A stretch of DNA of 64,000 nt from Batrachochytrium dendrobatidis JAM81 (GCF_000203795.2 NW_006281106.1:439302-503301), one strand, 5' to 3'; positions 14,101 to 30,500 are shown, counted from the first letter of the stretch. Notes: generated by a model from the letters alone, not told the origin. A program made the numbers and translations.

Positions 14101-16185
14101 GGATTTTTTGAGTATTGAGATGACTGTCGATCCTCCGTCTACCAGCATGAATGCCGCAATCCGTCATTAATAATAGACCGAGTCCTAGTGGTTTCAGCAA
14201 ACTAGACATATGATGATGCAAAATCAGTTTTAAAATAATAAACCTATTCAACGTCACACGTGTGATTAAAGCTTACGGAAGGTTTTCTATCCATCCTTTA
14301 TCTTCAAAGCGGATTCCACTTGGCAATGTTCTATCTTCACAGGTATCTAAAATCACAGGCTCTCCGCTTTCTTCAATTAGAAAAATTTGGTCTACCGATG
14401 GAAGTGGCTGTATTTTCACAAGTTAGTTGATTTTTCTAAATCAAAGCCGAGTCTACTCAAAGCATTTGATTTGTTTTAGCTAGAAACTTACGGCAGATAT
14501 TGTCCCTTCCCGATCAATTGAGCAAATGACAGTTGTGTTTGCAAGAGATTCAATCAATCCAGTTGTACGAGCCAGAAACGAAATATCGATTCGAATAATT
14601 TGATCTAAAAACTTGGACCAAATAGCAGCTAGTATAATAGATGGCATATTATAAAAAATGCAAGTATAGCAATGAGTAATCGTCAAATGCACAGGAACTT
14701 GAAAGATGATCAAAAATGCATACCCCAAGACACAGTAACATTTTTAGTTGGAGCAGGAGCAGCATCAAACTCGTCTACATCGTCTTTATCTTCAAAAGCA
14801 GTTTTTGAACTTTGTAGTGCTTCAAATAGACAGACAATTTGAGCATTTCCATAACTACGAGAGATCAGACTAAGAGTCGGGTAGGATAGAGGGATCAGTG
14901 GAAATAAAATGTAAATTTGAAGGTTTACTAGCATTTCGTAAGCCTGGTTTGCTCTGCTTTGAATGTTATGCGGATCAATCAGTATAAAGCGAAGTGCATT
15001 CACGATAAAGGCGGACCCAAGAGTAATCCAAATAACACGGGTAAGAAAGATGGTATCGATGAGACTTAGTTGATGAGCAATGACTGTTTCTGGACGACTA
15101 GAATTGAGTGCAGATAAAACTATGCTTTTGATGGGACTTTCAATGACTTTAAAGTAGTAAGCGCCATTTGTAGAGATTCCAAAAGCTTCTTGAGCACGAC
15201 GTGGTTCAGATAATGATCCGAAAAGATCTGGTTTAAGAATCTGCCCAGGTTCCATTTTAATGAGCTCAGAATGGTTTGTGGCAAATAAAAACAGAATTTT
15301 GCACGGGGCAGTTTCTCCATATGCAAGCAGGATAACATCATCTTGAACCAGTAGATTTGATGGAAGCAATCGAACCGTGCCATCACGCACTACTCGAGTG
15401 ATGGAGACTGTTGGAATGGTAGTTGGAAAGCAAAAATCCTATAAAAAGATCGAATGAGTTGAACGCAATCGTTTACCAATTGAATCAAGTCAAGAAGATT
15501 AAATCTGGGAAGCAAAAACAATACCTGTGAATCGTCGATGCCGTATTTACGGACTTGCTCTAAAGTGTTTTGAAGACGACTAGACATTTCCAATAAGGCG
15601 AGTTTGATTTCTCTAACGTGAAGCCAACAATTAAATGCAACAGCGGTGATGATAAGTAAACCTTCTAAAAGAGCACCAGTTGCTCTTGATTGAAACGGGA
15701 CAGAGCTAAATAGCGAAAAGATGTAAAAGCCAACAAGTCCGATAGCAAAGATAATCGCGAGGAGCACGTCGGATCTGAGCAGATATTTCCGTAATGCTAC
15801 AAAAGGCAGACCAGATTAAGATTGAAAAACAGTTAGACTCCAATGGACTATAAGCATAGTAAACATATGGATGAAATCCAAGGATATGTATAAAAAACAG
15901 GATCTTTCAAGTCATTTAGAAAATAAAAAACATACGGCTCAAGGAAACAATGTTGCGACGTTGCTCAGCCAGGACAGCATTTGCAGTTTGAACAAAGGTA
16001 GCAGTAGCATCTTTATGAGAGAGATAAATGTGCAATCGTTGCTGTGTAGTGTGATTAGGAGAGTGAATGCTGTTTGAAATATGAGTGGAAGGTGATGAAG
16101 GAGATTCTAATAAGCAGTCAGTGGTTTGATTCTGAGAGAGTACGAATGTATTATTGCAGTTGTTTGTAGATGTAGTGGAATTCAT
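11156..16185 (-). CDS. TMEM94: TMEM94-like P-type-ATPase-related membrane protein
   Basis: Animal TMEM94 is a multi-pass ER protein related to P-type ATPases and linked to magnesium handling. This gene has many exons and starts at the ATG at 16185. The N-terminal part has two transmembrane segments (15767-15600, ALLEGLLIITAVAFN). An actuator-like region follows (TVRLLPSNLLVQDDVILLAY). Near 14500 the phosphorylation-site region reads CSIDREGTISA, in place of the canonical DKTGT. The P-domain hinge near 12650 reads GSSLNDLNV rather than GDGVND. Several membrane segments follow (12230-11480), and the end is KLGMHSPI, almost the same as the ending I know from animal TMEM94. The aspartate is kept but neighbouring catalytic residues are not, so pump activity is uncertain. 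Confidence 0.85.
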
Positions 16186-16227
16186 AGTGATAATGTAGAT
16201 AGTAGTTTAAGAAATAACAAGTAGTAG

Positions 16228-16340
16228 TAATCCTGTTAATCCTGTTAATAGTCCTGTTAATAATCCTGTTAATCCTGTTAATAATAGTCGTATTAGCAGC
16301 CCTATCAATGACCCTATTAAACAACCCTATCAAACAACCT
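16228..16340. repeat. Imperfect tandem repeat, unit CCTGTTAAT
   Basis: The nonamer CCTGTTAAT recurs at least five times between 16231 and 16283, with variable A/T spacing. It then decays into CCTATCAATG and CCTATTAAAC units up to about 16340. It sits just upstream of the TMEM94-like start codon. It is probably slippage-generated. Confidence 0.8.
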
Positions 16341-16360
16341 TTTCTTTTCAATCTATTACA

Positions 16361-16665
16361 GCTGTATTCATGTAAAATAAAACACTTTGCATTTATCTTG
16401 CAATGATTTCCTTTTTGTCTTGAAATAACAATTAAACAAGTATTACACTTTTTCTACTAAAATTGATTTCAATAAACATTCATCATATCAAACTATAGTT
16501 TTGAACCGAGATTGAGCTCTCATTATACCATGACCAGATTTAAATCATATTTATATTTTAATATCAAACACATTCACGCTCTAGTTCAAGAGAACAATCC
16601 GAGATGCAACCATACATGTCAATCACTCAATGTTGTGTAGGAGAGTTGAAGATTGATTGAAAGAT
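16361..16665 (+). repeat. Dispersed repeat copy 1
   Basis: It begins with GTATTCATGTAAAATAAAAC and later contains ATTCACGCTCTAGTTCAAG and a stretch ending TTGATTGAAAG. These blocks occur in the same order in the copies at 27011, 36663 and (reversed) 38584. Similarity is clear but diverged. No coding capacity is seen. It resembles a small non-autonomous interspersed element. Confidence 0.65.
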
Positions 16666-16935
16666 AAAACATTCAGTTGTACAGAAATGAGCAATCGACT
16701 CTCTAGTTTAATGAACAGGAAATATGACGAGAATCATTGCTTTACAACAGTTTATAATTTGACATTTATCAAGAGAATAACGGCTGCTTCGAGTTGAAAC
16801 CTTTCTTTCCTTCACGTCTTGACATTGGGTTTGAGCAGTTTATCTACGCCAAGACGACCCTCCCTAACTGCAGTCACTGCCTGCTTGATTACACCCTTTA
16901 CCATCATATTAGTTGTTCACTCGAGTGTACGAGAT

Positions 16936-20369
<3,434 letters not shown>

Positions 20370-20717
20370 GGATTATAGTAGAGCAAATGACTATGATTTG
20401 AAGAGTGATCGCACTCTTTTATAGGAAAACCATTCAAACTTTAGATTGCTTACAGTCGATAGTTGTCGATTGCTGCAACATTTATTTTATTCCTTTTGAT
20501 ACGAAGCCCTGCCATTTCCAACCCACCATCCTTCAGCCCAACAGTGTTCGTACAATGCCTTGTTTCTTCTCTGAATGGCCATTGAAATGAATCTGCAATT
20601 GACGAAGCCAATACAATCTATTATTGCCTGCCTTGTACATGATGAATCTGAAGCCATGTGGAATCAGTTGAAAACATAAAAATATTCAAGCTGCGACTTG
20701 TTCAAGGATAACCAATA

Positions 20718-21550
20718 ATGTCGGATCCGTTTACAGTCATGGTGGCAGTCAACAACACAGAATCTGCATATTGGGCAGCACATCAAGCAGTGGATGTCTG
20801 TCGCAGAATGCAGACAGAATACAGACTTTTGATTGTCTATTGTGTCGCACTGAATCCACAACAGTCGCTCCCTGGCATGTAGGTTCAACTGGCATGGAAA
20901 CCCATGTGGATGAATTGGTATCTGTTCGTCCTGGTATTGCTGCGATTCAGCCTACTGAGTTGCATGTTTCTATTTATGAACAAGTGACCGATTGGAGAGA
21001 GCATTCAATGTTGAGATTGAAGCATCTGCTGAGAAAGAGATTGATGACTGCCGAGTTGCTCTTCAAGATAAGCTTGGTGACAAGGTACATGAACGTGCAT
21101 TCCTGAGTGTCTTTGGATGATTGTCATGTTCCATCTCTTAGGCCTGTGCATCTGACCATCAAATGCTTCATCGATAGGTATCGTACGAGTTCTTTGTTGT
21201 CGAAGGCGAAGGTGAAACCGGTCCTGTCTTGGAAAAAGCAAGTGCTTCAGCTCAAGTATTCAACCTTTATAGCTAATCTTATATCTGATCTGCTCTAACC
21301 AGCTGCTTTTATGTTTGTGAATCCAGTACATCAAAGAAATGCACCCTCAAACCAACATGTTCTTTATTGGAACTAGAAACAATTCTGGATTAAAAAGGTT
21401 CGAATTTTATCGAGTTAAATAACCAGTATCTATACTAACCATTGTTAAAATGTGTAAATATCAAGATGGGCTTTGGGCTCCGTCAGTGATTACTGTGTGC
21501 ACCATTTCGATATTCCTGTGGTCGTTGTCAAATCCAAACCTTTGCAATAA
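20718..21550 (+). CDS. Universal stress protein (USP) domain protein
   Basis: USP proteins are small Rossmann-like ATP-binding proteins. Five exons join in phase: 20718-20878, 20985-21084, 21179-21255, about 21328-21397 and about 21466-21550. The N-terminus DPFTVMVAVNNTESAYWAAH is the usual first strand and helix. The middle contains FNVEIEASAEKEIDDCRVAL. The last exons give MFFIGTRNNSGLKRWALGSV then SDYCVHHFDIPVVVVKSK, the family's G-x(2)-G-x(9)-G-(S/T) ATP-binding region and last strand. It is about 160 residues, a normal single-domain length. A specific function cannot be inferred. Confidence 0.88.
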
Positions 21551-21643
21551 ACCAATTATTTCTGTCCTTTTTGCATACATTTATCTATCAAGATATTGCT
21601 TCGAGTCTGAATTCACTTTCCCAATATTCAGTTCAAGAAACTC

Positions 21644-24530
21644 ATGACAGCATCAAAAAGTCGGATATTGAACAGAAATAACTTGACTGATTCTGGGGGT
21701 TCGTCTTCCTTTGGTCGCACTTACTTCTCACTATGCCATTTACACTTTCTTCCTGTTCGCACAGAAGTCATGCGTCCAGCACTTGAATCCAATAACCAAC
21801 TGTATTTGGATGTCGATAGGATAAAACGCGACCGAGAATGGACTCCGCTATTGCAAGCCATTCATCAAAACAGAGACTTGATGCAGCTGAGTGTCTTTTC
21901 AAATCATAAGACTGCCATCAAAAACAACGACAGTAAAGTTCATTCTGTCAAGATAAATGTATCTCAAGGAGCACACATGGCAAAAACTGCTCATCAGAAC
22001 CCCATCGCGCAATCAGAAGCAACAGTCAGTCGAGTCCTTATTCCACTAATCAGGTAAAAACATGATCACTTATAGCTGATCCAAAAGTACTTTGCATTTA
22101 TACCCAATTCTTTTGATCAATTCGACATTTAGTGCTGTTCGAGAATGTTTGACGCATAATCACCATCTGACAAAATTAGAGATTGTTGGATTCCATCTAC
22201 GTGAAACTGCCGTGACATTGTTGGCAAAGGTAACTATTTCAAATGATGTATACATTGATCTAGTAAGTAATCTCTCGAAACTGACACGAATTGCTTCATC
22301 TTTGAATCAATGTAGGGTTTATATAATAACAAAGTCTTGCAAGAACTTTCGTTGGCACGCACAGATTTAGGCGATTCTGGCATCTACAGTATGTATCAAC
22401 CACATTGCATTCATTCAAAACCATTTCGACTTATTGTATGATACTCTGATGGTATAGGTTTAGCATTATCTATTCGCACCATTATTCATCTCAAACACCT
22501 CAATTTGAGTGCTTGTATGTTGACCGAAAAAGGAGCACACAACATTGCTGCTTTGCTCAAGGTACGTCATCAATCATACATGATCACATCAGATTTACAT
22601 TACTTTGATTAAATATATTCATGTCGTGTTTGAATGTAGAGTCTAGCAGTTAAAAGACAGGCTGAAAAATGGGCTGGGTCGTTGCGACTATCAGGCGAAG
22701 ATTCTGAGCGAGTCGAATCAGGAAATAATTTGCCATTAAAGGCTCCTGTTTCATTGAAACGACTGAATCTTTGCCACAATCGAATCGGTGATATAGGGTG
22801 CGAAGCATTGCTGGATCTTGTTCGCGAGGAAGTGGGTTTATTAGGTAATTTTCAATTGTAGCATCCTATCATTTTCATAATATAACTCAGTGCTAAACTT
22901 TTTTTAATTCAATAGCTTTGGATATGCAATTCAACGAGTTGACAACCAAGAGTGCAGTATTGGCTCATACCGTGCTTGAGCAAAATATAGAAATGACTGT
23001 TTTTGATATTCGAAACAACTTAATTGGTAGGCTAGTGTTGATTCATTTGCATAGCTCAAATATCCTCATGACAGCAAATGTAAGCAATTGAAAACTCATT
23101 CAATATTTTGCCTATTTCAATCTGTAGAAGATAAATATTTATACAGTATTCACAAATTATTATTCAGAAATGATCAGCAGCGCTGTGAAATAACCAAAAC
23201 TGGACGAAAATCAGCATTATCCCGTGAGAGCAGCGTATCAAATGCAATGACCATACAGCCCGATCCTGATTTGTATTGGCTTGACAGCAAAGACCCACTT
23301 AAAGATACGTACTATCTTATTGATGCGAGTATTCGTCATCATTTGCACACAGAAAGCTCAATAACCAAACGAAAGATTTTGTCAAACCAGAAAGTTTCCC
23401 AAACTCGAGTAATAGGCCAAAAGCTTCCTAGCGTGTTTCACAACCTTCAAAAAGAAACACCTTGTCTGAATAGTGTAAAAAAAACTTGCACTCCAACGAC
23501 CAACAAGAAAAAAGAGATGCCCAAAAACTCTTCACAGGGGATCCACCATACATTGGCTGAAATGAATGCGATGGCTGCGCTTGAATCGTATATTTCACAT
23601 CGGATATCGCCGCAGTCAAATACACCCAGTCATTTAAAGTCAATCGCAGGTGTACAATCGTCCATCAAGCCAGACTCGTTAAAATCTTGTCTCAAAACCC
23701 CAATAGAGTGCTGGGTATCTACAAACCCCGAACCTCCATCCATTTTAACTACCGAGTCTGAGCCTGTGATAAATACCGCGAAAAGCACGGTCAGTAAAGT
23801 GAACCCAATCAGCTCCCAGCCAATGCGTGGTTTACATCCAAATGATATTGCTAGGATTGCAAGTACAATTGGTGACACCGATATGGAAATTCACAAAGAG
23901 GATATCCCAGTTACGTATGCGCTGGATCAAGTACTTGTCTCGAACAACAATGTAGATATAGTCAACGCAGTCAAACCAAGCCATCCACTCGATCAACCAT
24001 TGGATGTTAAAATAGCTATAGAGTGCAAACCAACGCAAGCAAGCAATACAACTACAAACGTGTTGGACTCGAAAAAGATGGATTTATTACAAACTAGACT
24101 GGATCAAATTGATACTGATTCTTCTATATCCAAATCAACCAAGTATCAAAACGCATCCAAGCCTTTTCCCTTTGTTACAACCGGAAGTGCCGAGTTTGGT
24201 GAGTTGATCCAATTATCAGGAACATCTTGTAGTCAGAACCCATCGCAGTCACTTGTTTCTATTCAGCAACAATTGCATCGAGTATCACAACACCTATCTG
24301 ATCCTACTGCGTACACATCCAACCTACAAATGAATATGCTGATTAAGCTTGTGGAGTCGTCGCTGGAAAGTTTTCATACGATGTTGGATCAGATTGATGA
24401 ACGCGAGAAGTGTAAAAGACAACGCCGACAGGAAAAAAAGGCACATTCGGTACAGCATCGTGGTCATTCCAATACCATTTCCTGTAATCACACCAATGCA
24501 GATATGAGTGGCGATGGTTTGAGTGAATGA
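21644..24530 (+). CDS. CEP78: CEP78-like leucine-rich-repeat centrosomal protein
   Basis: Animal CEP78 localises to centrioles/basal bodies and regulates ciliogenesis. The start is the ATG at 21644. The N-terminal half is LRR: LYLDVDRIKRDREWTPLLQA, LTKLEIVGFHLRETAVTLLA, LQELSLARTDLGDSGIYSLA, LKHLNLSACMLTEKGAHNIA, a loop AEKWAGSLRLSG, LKRLNLCHNRIGDIGCEALL and LALDMQFNELTTKSAVLA. The WAxSLR loop between repeats and the repeat order correspond to CEP78. The C-terminal 480-codon exon (from 23088) is low complexity with a coiled coil near the end (LVESSLESFHTMLDQIDERE). Presence fits an organism with flagellated cells. The tail is not conserved enough to compare. Confidence 0.78.
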
Positions 24531-24749
24531 AGAAATATAAACAGTATTATTTTATACTATATTTACAAACATTTCAGTTCCAAGTATCTAGTTTTTGTTT
24601 GAAGTTCATTCAATCAATAAATTTAAAATATCTTTTCCACTTTTCCAAGTGTATAGTACCTAGTTGGAAGAGAATAAATCATTAGAATATTGCGAGCATG
24701 TAGAAAGGGATATTTCAAAATTTGTAGATACAACTTCATCCATACAAGA

Positions 24750-26210
24750 TCAGTCCTTTGGCCGTGGTTTTCCATTGAATGGTGTTTTTAAAAACCGTCC
24801 TTCATAAGGTAAATGTGATCTGCCCGATTGCCATTCTTGGTATGAACCAGGTCTGTTGTATGAAGATCCACGGAACCCGCCACGGATACGTGCAGATGAT
24901 ACAGGCATGCGATGTGTATCACCCGAATCGTATCGAGAAAATCCATATGCAAAAGGTTTTCCGCGTGAAGAACCATATCTGGATGCAGGTGGTGAATAAC
25001 GTCCATCATTTCTTCTAAAGGGATGGTTTTGTGCAGATTCATACTTTGGTGGCAATGAGTTTAGAGAACTACCTCCTGTATGGGTACTCAAATACTGAGC
25101 ATCCCGTAAGGCTCCAGCTTGGCTATGTGACAGATCTAAACATGGCGGTATCAGTACCAATACACGAATCAAAGTCTAATGCATATTCCAGATAAAATAA
25201 ACTTTACCCTGGGATTTTAAAGAAGATCCGTATGAATTGATCAATGACTGGCCATGTGGTCTTGAAGTATCGACAGATGATTCTGCCAATCGATGGTCAA
25301 CAAAAGTAGGAGGTGGCATTGTAAGACTAGCAGGGGATGTATTAGGAATAACAGGCGATTCTAAATGGTCCAAAGGAGCACTCAAATCGGTAGTCATGCA
25401 AGAAGATGCGGATTGTAAGGGAGCAGCAGTTTTATTAGCTGGATCCAACTTGGAAGCCTGCACTTCCTTAACCTTGTTCCGTTCACTTTTCTTTTTCATA
25501 TTTAATGCAACCAAGGAGAATATCTTTCGCTTTTCTGACCGCAAGTTTTCTAGTTTTTGTAGTAGTTCCGACTCGGTCATGTTTGCAGACGGCTGTTGTT
25601 GTGATTGAGAGTTTGACTCTGTTCTGTGAGAGCCGTATGTGGTATGTGTCCCAGCAGTATCTAAACAAGTAGAGGATTAGCTCAAGATATCCATATATAA
25701 ACGGATACTATGGATAGATATACTGAACACTGTTGAAGGGACAGTCAAACAAGACTATATCAGCATACCGGTGGTTCTTATATGGGAGGACAAATCCTTT
25801 CCAGAAAGCGAGTCCTGTAATAGTTGGCCATGCTGCTCTAGTTGAGTCTGTGATAATCTGGCAGCTCGTTCTTTCAAAAGTCTGCTACGAACACTGCCAT
25901 TAAGCACTCTTCCAGCAAGAGCATGTTTAAAGGACAAGTCGGGCTCTGCAGTATAAAACACAAACCGTCTTACTTTCATTTAAAGTATGTGTCAAACTAT
26001 TAAAGAACTACAAGAGGCTTCTGTAACAATTCCAAGAAAACTTGAAAACTGTTTTTCAAGTCCATTTTTACAAGTTGAAACTTTGCCTTGCAACCAACGT
26101 AGAATTCCTGCAAAACAATAGTCAATGCCGATTCTATATAGTCTTTGTGGAGAACAATCTGATTGAGGTTCATGCCAGCAATTCGTCCAGACTTTGACTC
26201 TTCCAAACAT
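24750..26210 (-). CDS. Unrecognised protein with RG/Y-rich C-terminus
   Basis: I do not recognise this family. Exons joining in phase are 25979-25772 (EPDLSFKHALAGRVLNGSVR, charged and helical), about 25661-25207 (glutamine-rich, then the coiled-coil-like TESELLQKLENLRSEKRK and a basic KMKKKSER-type stretch) and 25138-24750. The last exon is rich in Arg, Gly, Tyr and Ser (RYGSSRGKPFAYGFSRYDSG, RIRGGFRGSSYNRPGSY), like RNA-binding low-complexity tails. A first exon at 26210-26000 is likely but its frame and donor could not be settled, so the 5' end is tentative. A nuclear or RNA-associated role is inference only. Confidence 0.6.
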
Positions 26211-26365
26211 TTCTAAATAACCAAGACTTGTGATTGAATAACTCGGGATTTATTTTTCAAACTTGATATCAAACCATCAAACTCTTACATGGCTGCATCC
26301 CCATCCAGATTGAAGCACATTACCAATAATTCACTACTTGGATCTAAAACACGGAATAGCATTCA

Positions 26366-26950
26366 TTACTTGCGTTTCCTGGCTTTATTGGCACCGACTG
26401 GAGTGCTTTCATCCACATTCCATATCATTGGAGCCACTGGAGCAGTAGTATCGCTGTCGGAATCTTCGCTATCCACTTGATCAGTATGATCTTCATCCGT
26501 GATGGTGTCGGCAGGAGTATCTTCAGTCTTTTTACCAAACCCAAGCCAGGCTACACATGGATCCAGGAATTTGTTTAACGGAGCAGCAACCAACGGCATC
26601 AAAAGAACACAGAGTGAGAGACGCACTGGCATGAGGAGACGATTGAGAGCAAAAGCGAGGGTTGCAATGCCACCAGTTTTAGCCAAAGCAACCATGTCCT
26701 TGCCCATGTTCCAACTAGCAAGCAGTCCAGCAATATCAATTTTGGCAGTAACCAACGCAAGGTAGATACCAAAGTAAGTGATCCAGCCCAATAGCTGCGT
26801 CATGACGACAAAAGCCGCACCGTATTTAGTGGCATATTCTTTGATCTGACCTAACAACCCAGCCATGATTTGTCGTAATAAATGGTGTAAGGAAGGGAAA
26901 CTTGTGGTGTCGCCATTAAAGGAATTTACTCTTGATTGCGTTGCAGCCAT
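26366..26950 (-). CDS. FAM210/DUF1279-domain membrane protein
   Basis: This is an intronless 194-residue protein starting at the ATG at 26950. FAM210A/B and fungal DUF1279 proteins are mostly mitochondrial membrane proteins. The domain spans residues about 28-130. It contains IKEYATKYGAAFVVMTQLLG, a first hydrophobic segment (WITYFGIYLALVTAKIDIAG), a glycine-rich TGGIATLAFALNRLLMPVRL and a second segment (LLMPLVAAPLNKFLDP). The ALNRLLMPVRLxL pattern is the family hallmark. The C-terminus is acidic (DQVDSEDSDSD) and ends in a basic KARKRK. A dispersed repeat copy lies directly upstream. Confidence 0.78.
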   Translation of the reverse strand: MAATQSRVNSFNGDTTSFPSLHHLLRQIMAGLLGQIKEYATKYGAAFVVMTQLLGWITYFGIYLALVTAKIDIAGLLASWNMGKDMVALAKTGGIATLAFALNRLLMPVRLSLCVLLMPLVAAPLNKFLDPCVAWLGFGKKTEDTPADTITDEDHTDQVDSEDSDSDTTAPVAPMIWNVDESTPVGANKARKRK

Positions 26951-27010
26951 TCTTGTGACGCTCGAGTTTCATGTTGCGAGTTTTATGCTTTCGGTTTGCT
27001 TTGTATTGCA

Positions 27011-27400
27011 ATCGTATTCACGTAAAATAAAACACTTTTGCAGTGACTGCTTGAGAACAGACAAGAGTTGAATACTTGTTGCGCTTATTGAGCATTTCAA
27101 TCCTTCAATAAACACAACGTTTGTCATATGATGTACACAAACTATCGGTTTGAACTGGAGTAATCTCATCATTTGACATGGTCATACATTGTACAATGAC
27201 CAAATTGATGCATTGCAATCCAAATATTGGTTTGATTGTTGCCAAATCTATACAAACTTTGTATTTTAATCAGATACATTCGCGTTCTAGTTCAACATAT
27301 TTCAGATCACCGCAAACAATATCAATTGTATCAATTGAATTGGAGTTAGTATTTTCAATGACTTGCATCGATTCGTTGCAATCTAATATGTTCAGTGGAC
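27011..27400 (+). repeat. Dispersed repeat copy 2
   Basis: It starts with CGTATTCACGTAAAATAAAA and contains CATACATTGTACAATGACC, GCATTGCAATCCAAATATTG and ATTCGCGTTCTAGTTCAAC. All are in the same order as in copy 1 and in the inverted-repeat arms at 36663-37255. It lies between FAM210 and the PH-domain gene and has no coding capacity. Confidence 0.65.
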
Positions 27401-27576
27401 TATAGATTTGACGGTATCGCAGTTTTACTAAAGTTTACACTCGTACTCGAGCAAATATCAAGTTGTTTTTACTCGCAACCATGTACGCATATATATGTTT
27501 GATCGTTTTATTGATAGACATTTCTTGAATGACAAACTGCATATGATTTGATACACATCAGTCATTAGATATTCTA

Positions 27577-30500
27577 TTATCGGCGCGAACCCTTTAGCAC
27601 AATAATCTCTGCATTTAGCATTTGCTTCTGCTTTTCAAGTTTTTTAACCTGAGAAACAAGCTCTTCAAATTGCTCCTTGGCCATTTCATTCGCTTTTGAT
27701 GTATCGATTGGTGGTGATCTGATTGGTCCACACTTTGCAGCCTCCATTGCAATTGTTTTGATTTCATGCAATAATGAAATGACTTTTGAATTCGAGTCGA
27801 GTGAAACAACTTGTAATCCCTGATTACCACCATTTCCATCCAATCTACGTGATGATATATCCATAGGGTTTACACACGGTTTACACACGTTTTCTACCAC
27901 ACGAGACAGCGATTGTTGTACAGCATCCAATGCTTGTAAAATTCCGTTATTACGAGCCATTATATCTCGCTGCCATTCAACAATAACATGTGTGGATATA
28001 TGCGACTTGGATAAATGATCGTGTTGCAACCCCTGACTATGCAAGTACATATTTGAGTTGTTATTTGAAGTTTGGTTGCAGGACTGTCGAAGTTTATCCA
28101 TATTCGCCTCTATAGTTGCCAGTTTTTGCTCCAAATTCAATGGCAGATAATTCACCAATGTTGTGTGAATAGATTGCAATATGTTAGAGTCGATTTTGGT
28201 CAATGCATTTTGTCCAGTAGTGTCTGGAATAAGCACTTGCAGGCTATTGTGATGCTGTACCATGGTTGTAAGTTGATCTACCTTGGCATTTATCGCCACC
28301 ATGTTTTTGATCATATCATCCTGTGTTGAAGGCATTGCATCTTTTTTGAATTGTTCTGCTGAATCTAAAGTGCTGGTTTTTAAAGTGCTAACATCCGAGC
28401 TGAGTTTAGTCAAAACTTCTTGTTGAATACTAAACATAGTTAGCATCTGAGTGATACGATCAGACGTGTTTTTGCTATCCTTTCTCAGAGTCTCTTGGAT
28501 TTCTGAAAATCGGGCTTCCATAATCCGATCATCACTCTGATGACGACTGTGAGTTCCACTTGTCCGAGATGACTTTTCACAACTAATACATGCAGGCTTT
28601 TCTAGCACGTCGTCGATCCGATCTAGAATTTTTTGAAGAGTAGAAGAGGTTGACGACATGTGTTCATTGTGATCACGACTTATTCTGGAAAGACGCTCAG
28701 TTGTATCTGCAACATCGGTTTTGATTTCTTTGACAGCCTTTTCAAGATGATAGGTGCTACTGAGTGAACCAGAAGACTCCGCATGTGATGCAGTGACTGA
28801 TCGTATGAGGCGTTCTTCAAGAGATGAAAACCGTGAAAGTATACTTTGTTGAGAATGCTCGTACATTTTTTGAAGTTGGATAAGTTTTTCGTTCATACTG
28901 ATCATCAATGTCTTGGTGGGTCGGTCAATCATGCCATCGCTAGCATTTCCAGTAAAGGTGGATCCAGAATAAACAGATCGGCTAGTAGCAGTAGTATTTA
29001 ATTTGCTATTGATATCAGATAGTATAGCTAAAATACTAGTTTTTGTTTCTTGAATTAAATCGGAAATTGTAGTCGTAGCTAAAGGCATATTTTGGATCAG
29101 CTTTTCCATGGAATTGACAGCTTCATCAAGTCGAGCATCTCTATACTGCTCTGCGCTTTTTAAGCTTGGCACAAACGTTTCAAAATTTGCAAGTGCAGCA
29201 GCTACAATCTTTTGTTGTTCCTGCAGGTCGACCAATCGTTTTCCCCATTCAGAATTAATTGTGGTAGCCGATTGTTTGACTTCTAAAATCAATGCATTGG
29301 ATGCGTCGTCAAACTTTGACTGTGCATGTCCAATATTTCCAAGAATGAGTTCTGAAGCTGTAGCTATGCACGTGCTGTTTTTCGAAAGCTGTCCAAGAAT
29401 TTCATCCAGTTTGCCAGCACTGTCCAGTTTTTCGGCTTCATGATGCTTTTCTTTGACTGCAAGGGTTTTGTCCATGGTTGAATATATTGACTGAATTCGA
29501 CTTTCCAGATGATTGAGCAATTTTACAGTTTGATCGAGACTTTCTGTTACATTGTCCAATTGTGATTGCCCATTTTGTTGGGCAGATTCTTTTGGAATAG
29601 ATACCGCACTTTCTACAAGTCCACCTGCAGTGACCTCGTCCAAATGCAATATACTATGTGAGAGATTATGAGATACGGGTGATTTGCTTTGAGCCCCTGC
29701 TTCATTATCAACTCGCGCTTTGAATCTATGAGGCGGGATGGCAGTAGAAGATGAAGTACAAATATGTGCACTGGAGATCGTTTCTGCCAAACTCAAAGCT
29801 TCCTTGTATGCTGATATCCATTTGGATCGCTCAGCATCTGTATTCTGAGCAAATAAGCAAACTGCAGGATTAAGATTGTGGTGTGTATTAGACTCGGCCA
29901 ACTCAAACGGAAACATTTCTAAATCTTGAGTATGCTCAATTGGACATTCACAAACTTGCAAACCAGTCAGATCATGCACACGAACTAGTCTTGAATCCTA
30001 GCTCAAAATATCCACAAGTAATGTTAATTTTCCGAAATTTGCTATTTATGAAGCCTTGGTACTATATATTCTATTCTCTACCTTGTCATTTCGATACAGC
30101 TCTAATCGAACCTCAGCCTGCATTTTGTCCAAAATCAACATTCCATGCAGCATTTGCCACTTGGCTCCTTCCTTGAACCATATCGGACCATTTAGACGGA
30201 CCTGAGAATAAGTATGTCCAAATGAATTACAACTCCATGTTAGTGTCAGACAAATAATATCGCTGTTTGAAAGCAATGACGGCTTATTTCTTCCCAGCTA
30301 TAATACCATACTTGATCTTTGAACTGGCCATGGATGGAAGATGTTAGTCCAGTTCCCCATACGGAACAAGGATCTCCTTTGACCCCCTGTACATGACCTG
30401 GTTGAAACCGTTTTAACATTAGCGCGACGGATGAGGGGTGGCTTGGTTTGTCCAAATCATCGCCAGATTCAGGCCCCTCCATACTATCAATACCAAATGC

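Larger units (their letters stand above)
16186..16935. other. Divergent intergenic region
   Basis: This is a 750-base spacer between the TMEM94-like gene (minus) and Miro (plus). It holds the short tandem repeat at 16228-16340 and a copy of the dispersed repeat at 16361-16665. No ORF looks coding. The promoters of both genes must lie here or inside the repeats. Confidence 0.6.
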
